Source of the DNA: SIG673 sp045660565
GTDB taxonomy: Bacteria; Bacillota; Clostridia; Oscillospirales; CAG-272
NCBI GenBank assembly: GCA_045660565.1
Contig: JAZRDX010000016.1
Coordinates: 1 to 13,934 of the forward strand
Length of the DNA stretch: 13,934 bases
Reading direction: 5' to 3'
Program-made: the position numbers and the translations under genes
Notes under the pieces: generated by a model
Told to the model about the DNA's origin: nothing
The model's input: only the letters and a program-made list of their open reading frames with translations
The model's database searches: none
In this document: one piece after another, positions 6,987 to 13,316 of the stretch
How the letters are laid out: each line of letters starts with the position of its first letter
Position numbering within the stretch: the first letter of the stretch is position 1

Positions 6987-8601
6987 ACAGCATTCCCGAA
7001 ATAAAGCATTCGGAAAAATACTTGCTCGTCGAAAGCTCTACGGTAACTGCCTTTTCGGAAAGCTCCTTTGCCCTGTCTCTTAACCCCTTGTTAAGCAGCA
7101 GCATTTCCGCTCCCACCAAGGCGGCGTTTCCTATGTTTTCGGTTTTTTCTACAAGCTCACTCGGTAAAAGTCCTATTTTTCCCGCGCTTATCTTATTAAG
7201 ATAGTTTCCGAAGCCGCCGGCAATAAACAGCGAGGTAACGTCGTCCGACTTAATTCCCGCTTCGTTTATCAGCGTGCGGATTCCCGCGCTTATCGCGCTC
7301 TTGGCAAGCTGAACCGCGCGAATGTCTTTATCGGTAAGAGTAACCGGAGAAAGAACCGTTACCTCGCCGTCCTCGAGGTAGCCCGTTTCGTCAATATCCT
7401 CTGTATCAAGCAGCGCGGCAACCGCATCTACAAGACCGCTTCCGCAGATTCCTTTAGGCTCACCGCCTCCGATTACGTTTGCGCACAGCTTGCCGTTAAC
7501 AACGTTAACCTTGTCGATCGCACCGGCTTCTCCTCTCATTCCCCGGGAAATACCGACGCCCTCGAATGCAGGACCGGCTGCCGTTGAACAGACGTAAAGC
7601 CGTTCGTTTTTCCATAATGCCATTTCACCGTTTGTGCCGATGTCGGCAAGAACGGATATTTTTTTGTTTTCAAGGTAACCTATCAAACCGTCGGGATTTT
7701 CGGGCGCGTCCTCGGTTGAGCCGTTGTTGGCGGAGAGAGTAGCGGAAGGGCGCCCACATGACGGTTTGTCCGCTGAAATTTTCCATAAAGCAACTTCTTC
7801 ACTGCGCGGAGCGGCGGTAAGTATTGCGCATACGGTGTCCGCACCGACGAAAGCAGAGATGCATGGCGGAAGATAAATTTCAGTATTTGGAAGAACTGCG
7901 GAGATATTCAGCTCCGAAGCTTTGAGCGTTTCGCCAAACCGTCTTGTTAAAGTAAACGGCGCGTGGGAAAGCGGCTTCGGTGAGGTGTTCGTAAGAAGAT
8001 AGAGCATTACTGTGTTTCCGGTTATAGATATAGCGTCGATTTCCGACGCGCTTCTTTGCGCTCGCTCGCAGAGGGAAAAGATAGCTTTGTCGATTTCGGA
8101 AACGATCAGCTCCGAAAGAGCCGCGCCGTTTCCCGCGAGGTGCGCTTCTATACGTGAAACGACGTCCGCGCCGAAAACCGACTGCGGATTGTTGCTTCCG
8201 TATTCCGACAGAATATCGCCGCTCGTCGTAATAAGTCTTGCGGCAACGGTTGTTGTACCTATGTCGATAGCCACTCCGAGAGAGCGGAAGGCGGGAGAAA
8301 GGTTTATTTCTCCTTTTTTTCCGCCCGTAAGCACAGAGGAATTATCGGTATCGGCTATTTTTTCTATGCTGCATTTTCCAAGTATAAAGGTATAGCATGC
8401 AAGACGAATGCCGCTTTTTATTTCATCCTCGGTAAGCATTTCTTTTTCAGCCTCGGTTAAGGGAGAAAGCTCACCGCTTACCTTAACCTTGCATTTTCCG
8501 CATTTTCCGTGCCCGCCACAGGGAAGCTCGCAAAGGTGAAGCTCGGAAACGCGAGTGTTGTTTTCCACTGAAACAGGGTTACCGTTAACTGTAATATCCA
8601 C
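6982..8601 (-). CDS. [2Fe-2S] ferredoxin-ASKHA (DUF4445) protein, RACo-like
   Basis: This family includes RACo, which uses ATP and a low-potential electron to re-reduce inactive Co(II) corrinoid in methyltransferases. The N-terminus is a ferredoxin domain with Cys28, Cys34 and Cys37 in CGGHGKCGKC and a fourth ligand at Cys69 (LACYT). The ASKHA ATPase shows the phosphate-1 loop AIDIGTTTVA (111-120), the phosphate-2 loop ADIGTNGEM (319-327) and the adenosine motif AGGFGN (461-466). Residues about 265-313 are a low-complexity insertion (rich in Ser, Asn, Asp, Pro and Glu) just before the phosphate-2 loop. At 539 residues it is shorter than the 600-plus of classical RACo. The start is a GTG chosen because the ferredoxin fold begins right there (DITVNGNPVSV). 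No Shine-Dalgarno sequence precedes it, and the upstream frame is open to 8766. The stop lies inside a repeat. No corrinoid protein or methyltransferase gene is adjacent, so its partner is unknown. Confidence 0.88.
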   Translation of the reverse strand: MDITVNGNPVSVENNTRVSELHLCELPCGGHGKCGKCKVKVSGELSPLTEAEKEMLTEDEIKSGIRLACYTFILGKCSIEKIADTDNSSVLTGGKKGEINLSPAFRSLGVAIDIGTTTVAARLITTSGDILSEYGSNNPQSVFGADVVSRIEAHLAGNGAALSELIVSEIDKAIFSLCERAQRSASEIDAISITGNTVMLYLLTNTSPKPLSHAPFTLTRRFGETLKASELNISAVLPNTEIYLPPCISAFVGADTVCAILTAAPRSEEVALWKISADKPSCGRPSATLSANNGSTEDAPENPDGLIGYLENKKISVLADIGTNGEMALWKNERLYVCSTAAGPAFEGVGISRGMRGEAGAIDKVNVVNGKLCANVIGGGEPKGICGSGLVDAVAALLDTEDIDETGYLEDGEVTVLSPVTLTDKDIRAVQLAKSAISAGIRTLINEAGIKSDDVTSLFIAGGFGNYLNKISAGKIGLLPSELVEKTENIGNAALVGAEMLLLNKGLRDRAKELSEKAVTVELSTSKYFSECFISGMLF

Positions 8602-8770
8602 AAGTGTTTTATTGTTATTATTGTCTTTGTATTCGCTATTAATTGTCTTGTTATTGGTTTTATTCTGTTTATTTTCGTCTTTTTTTGCTGTATCGAAAAT
8701 ACCGATCGCCTTCTTTCTTTGCTCTCCGAAACGTTTTTTTGCGGATGGCGGAGAGATTTTAAGGAGTTAT
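8602..8770 (-). promoter_or_regulatory. A-rich leader of the ASKHA gene, open in frame with it
   Basis: From the expected transcript start (about 8770) to the GTG at 8601 the leader has no in-frame stop: the nearest TAA is at 8769-8767, giving 55 open codons. A 7-bp hairpin, CTCTCCG/CGGAGAG (8755-8749 with 8728-8722), lies near the 5' end. AGAAGG (8714-8709) follows it, 8 bases before an in-frame ATT at 8700-8698. From there the frame encodes 33 residues rich in Asn and Lys. The last 90 bases are A-rich and probably unstructured. No known riboswitch is recognisable. Confidence 0.45.
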
Positions 8771-8776
8771 ATTTCT

Positions 8777-8805
8777 ATTGTACACTAAAAGTACAAAAAA
8801 ATCAA
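8777..8805 (-). promoter_or_regulatory. Sigma-A type promoter of the ASKHA gene
   Basis: On the minus strand TTGATT (8805-8800) is followed by a 17-base spacer and TACAAT (8782-8777), with TG immediately before the -10. It fires away from the rnr promoter. The two -35 boxes are about 112 bp apart, and that interval holds no recognisable gene. Confidence 0.82.
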
Positions 8806-8917
8806 TACGCTTTTCTTCTTTTTGCTGTTTTCATGCCCCGCAATTTCAGCCAATTTTACTCATAGGCTACAGCTGCCTCCTTTTATTTTATAAAATATCG
8901 GTGTTCATAAAAAAACA

Positions 8918-8946
8918 TTGATTTTATTTTTAAAATATGGTATACT
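8918..8946 (+). promoter_or_regulatory. Sigma-A type promoter of rnr
   Basis: TTGATT (8918-8923), a 17-base spacer and TATACT (8941-8946) form a near-consensus promoter, with a start near 8953. An in-frame TTG at 8918 could be mistaken for the rnr start codon, but it is the -35 hexamer. Confidence 0.85.
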
Positions 8947-9007
8947 ATATAGTAACTGTATTTTAGGTATTCTCCATTTGGCATTAACAGCCCGAAGTTT
9001 TAAGAAA

Positions 9008-11179
9008 ATGAAAAATAAAAAATCAACTAAAAAGAATAAATTTCCGAGAAATAAGAATTACTCCGGCAGCAAAGGTAAGAAAAATGTCGGAAAAAGCTCG
9101 TTTGACGTGTTTTTTAAAAACGACTCGAAAGGCGCGTCTGTAAAAAAAGGCGGCAGACGCGGTTTGCCCGTAAAGGATAGCGCGGTTAAGCGCGGTACCG
9201 AGATGAAAGGGCGTTTCTTCTCCATTACGTCCGGAGGACTGTTTTTCGAGTTAAATCCCGACGGTACTCTTTCAGGCGAAAAATACTATATCGATTCCGA
9301 CGACACGCGCGGAGCGATGAACGGCGATATTGTAACCGTCAAAACGTTAGGAAAGAGACACGACGTGTACGTTACCGACGTTGAGGAAAGAGCGGTAAAA
9401 AAGGTTATCGGAACCGTTTACACTGACGAGCGTACAGATGAGACCTATCTTGATCCGGACGATTCAAAGCTCAGGTTTAATTTTTTAATCGTTGGAGCTG
9501 ATTGCAATGAAAAGGTAAAGGACGGAGATAAGGCTGAAATAAGAATAAGTCGCTACCCTGAGGACATTTGCGAGGACGGAGAAGGTGTTCTTACAGCGGT
9601 TTTCGGAGACAGCGGAACAAGAGATGCAAATTACAGCGCGATTCTTCGTTCTTCGGAAATTATAACCGAGTTTGGAAAAGAAGCAGCGGAACAGGCGGCG
9701 TCCCACGAGCATGACGTCCTTACTCCCGACGGACGAGCCGACCTTCGCTCGCTTAATATTTTCACCATAGACGGAGAAGGCGCCAAGGACCTTGACGATG
9801 CCATTTCGGTAGAACGAAATGGCGACGGATATGTTTTAGGTGTTCATATAGCCGACGTTTCAAATTACGTAAGAGAGGATACAGCTCTTGATAAAGAGGC
9901 TATGGCAAGAGGAACCAGCGTTTATTTTGCCGATAAGGTGGTTCCGATGCTTCCCGTCTCTCTTTCAAACGGTATATGTTCACTTAACGCAGGAGTTGAC
10001 TGCTACGCGCTTTCTGCATTTATCGAGCTTGACAAGTTCGGTGAAATAAAAGGCGCAGAGCTTAAAAAGAGTATAATTAATTCAAAAATAAGAGGCGTTT
10101 ATTCCGAAATTAACGCGTTAGTTGACGAAAGCGCCGACGAAAGCCTTAAGGAAAAATATTCCGCTGTGCTTGACGGAACGCTTGATACCATGCTTGAGCT
10201 TTACGAAAAGCTTAAGCGTAAAAGCGAAAAACGTGGCGCGCTTGAGCTTGACAGCGCCGACGAGGAGATTATTCTCGATGATAACGGAGAGCCTGTCGAT
10301 ATATTAAAAAGAGAGCGCGGAGTAGGTGAGCGTCTTATAGAGCAGTTTATGCTCTGCGCAAACGAAGCGGTTGCTACCTGGCTTACCGAAAGAGGGCTTC
10401 CCTGCGTATACCGCGTCCATGAAAAGCCGGATGCCGATAAGGTTTCGGAGTTTATCGGGTTTGCTCATAACCTCGGTATAAAGGTCGATTACGTTAAAAA
10501 AGAGAATATAACGGCTGAGTATCTCGGAAGAATACTTCAGCGCGCGTCGAAAAAAGAAGGGCTTTCACTTCCCGTATCTTACGTGCTGCTGAGAACCATG
10601 AAAAAAGCGTTTTACAGTAACGTTTGCAGCGGACATTTCGGTCTTTCGAGTAAATGCTACTGTCATTTCACCTCGCCCATAAGACGTTACCCCGACCTTG
10701 CTGTCCACAGAATAATAAGCGCCGCGCTTTCGGGCGGCACTGACGTTAAGAGACGCTATGCGGCTTTTGCCGAAAAGGCGGCAAAGAAGTCCTCGGAGTG
10801 TGAGATTAAAGCGCTTACGGCGGAAAGAGAAATTTCCGCGCTTTATAAGACGTTATTTATGAGTAAGCATATCGGGAAAGAGTTCGACGGCGTTATAAGC
10901 TCGGTAACCTCCTTTGGAATGTTTTGCATGCTTGAAAACACCTGTGAGGGACTTATTCCTATCGCCACGCTGAAAAATAAGTACTACTATAACACCGAGG
11001 CTATGACGCTTACCGCGGCAGACGGAAATACGTACAGAATCGGCGATAAGGTTAAAATAAAAGTGAAAAACGCAGTGGTTTCACTGCGTCAGATAGATTT
11101 TGAGCTTATGAACGAGCCGGATCCGTATGCGGAAAAAATGAAACGGTTTGCCGAAAGACACGGTGTACTTGGAAAGTAA
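9008..11179 (+). CDS. rnr: Ribonuclease R (3'-5' exoribonuclease)
   Basis: RNase R degrades structured RNA from the 3' end in mRNA decay, rRNA quality control and trans-translation. The 723 residues include a Lys/Gly-rich N-terminus (1-65), cold-shock domains (about 66-200), and an RNB catalytic domain with Asp255, Asp261, Asp263 and Asp264 in TIDGEGAKDLDDAI. YRVHEKP (468-474) and HFTSPIRRYPDLAVHR (553-568) are conserved RNB signatures. A C-terminal S1 domain spans about 622-697. The long Lys-rich tail seen in some homologues is absent. I chose the ATG at 9008 because the promoter occupies 8918-8946. Its ribosome binding site is weak (GAAG, 10 bases away), and an in-frame TTG at 8978 is the alternative, adding 10 residues. 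smpB and secG, frequent neighbours in Firmicutes, are not here. No terminator is visible before the convergent small gene. Confidence 0.95.
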   Translation: MKNKKSTKKNKFPRNKNYSGSKGKKNVGKSSFDVFFKNDSKGASVKKGGRRGLPVKDSAVKRGTEMKGRFFSITSGGLFFELNPDGTLSGEKYYIDSDDTRGAMNGDIVTVKTLGKRHDVYVTDVEERAVKKVIGTVYTDERTDETYLDPDDSKLRFNFLIVGADCNEKVKDGDKAEIRISRYPEDICEDGEGVLTAVFGDSGTRDANYSAILRSSEIITEFGKEAAEQAASHEHDVLTPDGRADLRSLNIFTIDGEGAKDLDDAISVERNGDGYVLGVHIADVSNYVREDTALDKEAMARGTSVYFADKVVPMLPVSLSNGICSLNAGVDCYALSAFIELDKFGEIKGAELKKSIINSKIRGVYSEINALVDESADESLKEKYSAVLDGTLDTMLELYEKLKRKSEKRGALELDSADEEIILDDNGEPVDILKRERGVGERLIEQFMLCANEAVATWLTERGLPCVYRVHEKPDADKVSEFIGFAHNLGIKVDYVKKENITAEYLGRILQRASKKEGLSLPVSYVLLRTMKKAFYSNVCSGHFGLSSKCYCHFTSPIRRYPDLAVHRIISAALSGGTDVKRRYAAFAEKAAKKSSECEIKALTAEREISALYKTLFMSKHIGKEFDGVISSVTSFGMFCMLENTCEGLIPIATLKNKYYYNTEAMTLTAADGNTYRIGDKVKIKVKNAVVSLRQIDFELMNEPDPYAEKMKRFAERHGVLGK

Positions 11180-11201
11180 GCTTTGCGTATCTTAGCACGT
11201 T

Positions 11202-11375
11202 TTAAACTATGCTGTCCGAGCCGAGACTTGTAAGCTCAAAGGCAAAGCCGGCGTGTCCGAGCTTTCTTCGGCTGTTCCCCATCGGGGAAACGTATTTATA
11301 GATGCTCATAACACCGAGCATTACGGTAGCGCAGACAAGAGTCATGCAAAGTATTGATAAAAAATCCTTTTTCAT
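11202..11375 (-). CDS. Small single-pass membrane protein, 57 residues
   Basis: The reading frame begins MKKDFLSILCMTLVCATVML and ends in GSDSIV. Residues about 5-26 are hydrophobic and should form one membrane helix (or a signal anchor). They are followed by a basic stretch (NSRRK, 34-38) and a short hydrophilic tail. A good ribosome binding site (AAAGGA) lies 7 bases upstream of the ATG, which together with Met-Lys-Lys and a clean helix makes it a credible gene despite its length. I know no family for it. It converges on rnr with only 22 bp between stop codons and no obvious terminator, so rnr read-through would be antisense to it. Its leader carries the interlocked inverted repeats at 11396-11432. 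Confidence 0.6.
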   Translation of the reverse strand: MKKDFLSILCMTLVCATVMLGVMSIYKYVSPMGNSRRKLGHAGFAFELTSLGSDSIV

Positions 11376-11395
11376 ATTTTATTCCTTTCTTTTTC

Positions 11396-11432
11396 GGTAA
11401 CGTACGGTTTCAATATAAGTGTTACCAAACCG
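11396..11432 (-). promoter_or_regulatory. Interlocked inverted repeats (possible pseudoknot or switch) in the small-gene leader
   Basis: Read on the minus strand, CGGTTT (11432-11427) and GGTAAC (11426-11421) are followed after 10 bases by AAACCG (11410-11405) and, 3 bases later, GTTACC (11401-11396). Each 6-base arm has a perfect partner, and the pairs cross. The RNA could form a pseudoknot-like fold or two mutually exclusive hairpins. The last arm lies about 9 bases upstream of the ribosome binding site AAAGGA, so translational control is plausible. It matches no riboswitch class I know. Confidence 0.35.
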
Positions 11433-11512
11433 ACTTTCCGTTATAACGAAATATAAAAATTATCAGTTTAACCGAACAATAACAAATATTTAACAAAATA
11501 CAAATAACGCGC

Positions 11513-11521
11513 TGTTATACT
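11513..11521 (+). promoter_or_regulatory. Extended -10 promoter of the DUF1934-holA-plsC cluster
   Basis: TG-T-TATACT (11513-11521) is a good extended -10 element. The -35 is weak: TTAACA at 11490-11495 would need a 20-base spacer. Transcription would start near 11528, leaving a structured leader of about 109 nt. Confidence 0.55.
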
Positions 11522-11540
11522 TAAAGTGTAAGACTCGCCA

Positions 11541-11630
11541 CAGCCTTTCGAAAGGACTGCCGGACGGAGCTTTAACCTTCTGTAAGCAACGTAGCGTTAT
11601 ATAAAAACAGCCGCTGAAAGCGGCGCGGAG
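11541..11630 (+). promoter_or_regulatory. Structured leader of the DUF1934 gene with a possible SD-masking hairpin
   Basis: The leader contains CAG/CTG enclosing the perfect 12-base palindrome CCTTTCGAAAGG (11544-11555), a small AACG-TAG-CGTT hairpin (11588-11598) and a strong GCCGCT-GAA-AGCGGC hairpin (11610-11624). GCGGAG, the ribosome binding site, follows directly (11625-11630), 6 bases before ATG. CCGC at 11611-11614 can pair with GCGG at 11620-11623 or with GCGG at 11625-11628, which is part of the ribosome binding site. The two folds exclude each other. I recognise no known riboswitch. Confidence 0.4.
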
Positions 11631-11636
11631 ACAGAT

Positions 11637-12158
11637 ATGGCAATAAAACCTGTAAAGATAAAAATTATGACGACAACCACCGACCTTATGCATAAAAACT
11701 CACTGTCGATTGAAGTTGAGGGCGGGCTTGACGAGGAGTTTTTCGACGACGCGTTTGACGACGCGGAGATTGACGGAAAGCCGGTCGTTTTTGAAACCGA
11801 GGGAGTAATGTCTCTTGAAAAGGGACTTATGAAGATAATGTACGACGAGTCGGCGATAGTCGGATCTAAGAGCGCAGAGACGGTTTTTGCGTTCAATTAC
11901 GATACCCCGTCCACCGTTTCTATGTTTAAAAACGGGAATCTAAGTGCCGCGCTTGTCTTTGACTCGGTCAAAAAGCGTCAGGTGTGTTTGTATAACAACG
12001 GACCGTTTTCCTTTGAGATTACGGTACGTACAGATATGCTTATAAATGAGATCACGTACGAAAAGGGCGGAAAAATGACGGCGGAATATACCGTTGAGAT
12101 AAAGGGGATACCGGCAGAGGTTAACCGTATTTCCGTTAAAGTAACGCCAATAGGTTAA
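11637..12158 (+). CDS. DUF1934 (YwiB-like) beta-barrel protein
   Basis: DUF1934 proteins are small calycin-like beta-barrels common in Firmicutes, with no settled biochemical role. The 173 residues show the family pattern: an N-terminal strand, a YDES motif (69-72), basic and aromatic strands with VKKRQVCLYNNGPFSFEITV (111-130), RTDML, and a final KGGKMTAEYTVEI strand. The protein is slightly longer than the roughly 140 residues of YwiB, mostly through an acidic stretch (DEEFFDDAFDDAE, about 32-44). The start has GCGGAG 6 bases upstream. In Bacillus the homologue neighbours argS. Here it precedes holA by 82 bp without a terminator, so the two are probably co-transcribed. Confidence 0.75.
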   Translation: MAIKPVKIKIMTTTTDLMHKNSLSIEVEGGLDEEFFDDAFDDAEIDGKPVVFETEGVMSLEKGLMKIMYDESAIVGSKSAETVFAFNYDTPSTVSMFKNGNLSAALVFDSVKKRQVCLYNNGPFSFEITVRTDMLINEITYEKGGKMTAEYTVEIKGIPAEVNRISVKVTPIG

Positions 12159-12240
12159 TTTTTACGGCGGATAAAGGTACCGCTCTGAGACTTAATAACC
12201 TTGAAATGCAAAAACGCCGAGCGGCAGAAAGGAGAGCCTT

Positions 12241-13290
12241 ATGAATCCGATAATAAATACGCAGAATTTTAAGGATAAGCTTAAAATGGGGCTTTCCGGC
12301 GGATTTCTGTTTTTCGGTGATGAGGAATACTTAAAGTTTCACTACCTGAAGGACGTAAGAAAAAGTGTTCTCGGTGAGGACGGAGACGCTGTGTTCAGAC
12401 ATAGACGGGTAAGCGCGCTTGACTTTGATATGGGTAAGATAAACGAGGCGCTTATAACAAGCTCCGTAGGATTCTTTTCCGAGGGGAAAACGCTTTGTGA
12501 AATACACGAGCTTAATTTTAACGAAAGAACGGAAGCCGAGCTTAAAGCCCTTTGTAACGCCCTTTCAAGCGTCGATCCCGATATAGTTTACGTGATATAC
12601 GTTACTGCCGACGAGTTTGACGCAGGGGTGCTCCCAAAGACGCCTTCGAAGCTTCTTACACGGCTTTCCGAGTATCTGACGCCTGTTAATTTCCAGAAGG
12701 AAAGCGACATAAAGCTCGTGAAATGGACGGCAAGGCATTTTGCCGCCGAAAAGCTGTCGTACGAGACGGGCGTTTGTGAGCTTATGGTTGACCGCTCGGG
12801 CAGGGATATGTTCGTGCTGTCAAACGAGATCGAAAAGCTTTCCTCATACGTTAAATTCCACGGAGAGAGCTACGTGAAGCTGGAATACGTAGAAAAGGTA
12901 TGCGGAAGTAACCTTGAAATTAACGCATTTGATTTTTCAAACGCAATTTTAGAAGCGGACACCGATAAAGCATACCTTATACTTTCCGATATGGAAAAAC
13001 GCAAGGAAAAGCCCATTCATATCTTCGGTGCGGTTTCGAAGGTCATTTCCGACCTTTACCTTGTAAAGGTTCTTGCTGATAGCGGTCAGAACGATAAGGA
13101 AATTTCGGGCAGACTTAAAATTCACGAATACAAGGTAAGCTTATATCGAAAAAGTGCGGCAAAGAGAAGCAGAGCAAGGCTTAAACGCCTGCTTAAGCTG
13201 TGCGCCGAAACGGATATCCGTCTTAAAAGCACGTCGCTTTCGGATTACGCGGTTCTCGATAAGCTTGTAATAATGGCATCAATAAAATAA
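12241..13290 (+). CDS. holA: DNA polymerase III subunit delta
   Basis: HolA is the clamp-loader subunit that opens the beta sliding clamp. The 349 residues fit the family. The N-terminal domain begins with FLFFGDEEYLK (22-32). Domain II has WTARHFAAEKL (162-172) and RDMFVLSNEIEKLSSY (188-203). Domain III has INAFDFSNAI (227-236), KPIHIFGAVSKVISDLYLV (257-275), KIHEYKV (293-299) and a terminal ETDIRLKS (323-330). AAGGAG lies about 7 bases upstream of the ATG. The 82-bp gap from DUF1934 holds competing short stems (CCGCTC at 12180-12185 with GAGCGG at 12219-12224) but no T-tract. The acyltransferase gene follows after 26 bp, so an operon is likely. Confidence 0.93.
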   Translation: MNPIINTQNFKDKLKMGLSGGFLFFGDEEYLKFHYLKDVRKSVLGEDGDAVFRHRRVSALDFDMGKINEALITSSVGFFSEGKTLCEIHELNFNERTEAELKALCNALSSVDPDIVYVIYVTADEFDAGVLPKTPSKLLTRLSEYLTPVNFQKESDIKLVKWTARHFAAEKLSYETGVCELMVDRSGRDMFVLSNEIEKLSSYVKFHGESYVKLEYVEKVCGSNLEINAFDFSNAILEADTDKAYLILSDMEKRKEKPIHIFGAVSKVISDLYLVKVLADSGQNDKEISGRLKIHEYKVSLYRKSAAKRSRARLKRLLKLCAETDIRLKSTSLSDYAVLDKLVIMASIK

Positions 13291-13316
13291 TAACATATAG
13301 AAATAGGACTGGAAAA

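Noticed and set aside
8918..9007. Upstream TTG start for RNase R adding 30 residues
   Set aside because: The TTG is the -35 hexamer of a near-consensus promoter whose transcript begins near 8953, so this region cannot be translated from that codon.
11274..11290. TTCCCC-ATC-GGGGAA hairpin as an rnr terminator
   Set aside because: It has no T-tract and lies inside the small gene's coding sequence, about 95 bases past the rnr stop.
11528..11636. Known riboswitch class (c-di-GMP-I, guanidine-III or THF) in the DUF1934 leader
   Set aside because: Short look-alike words such as CCGGACG occur, but the conserved cores of these classes are not present in order.
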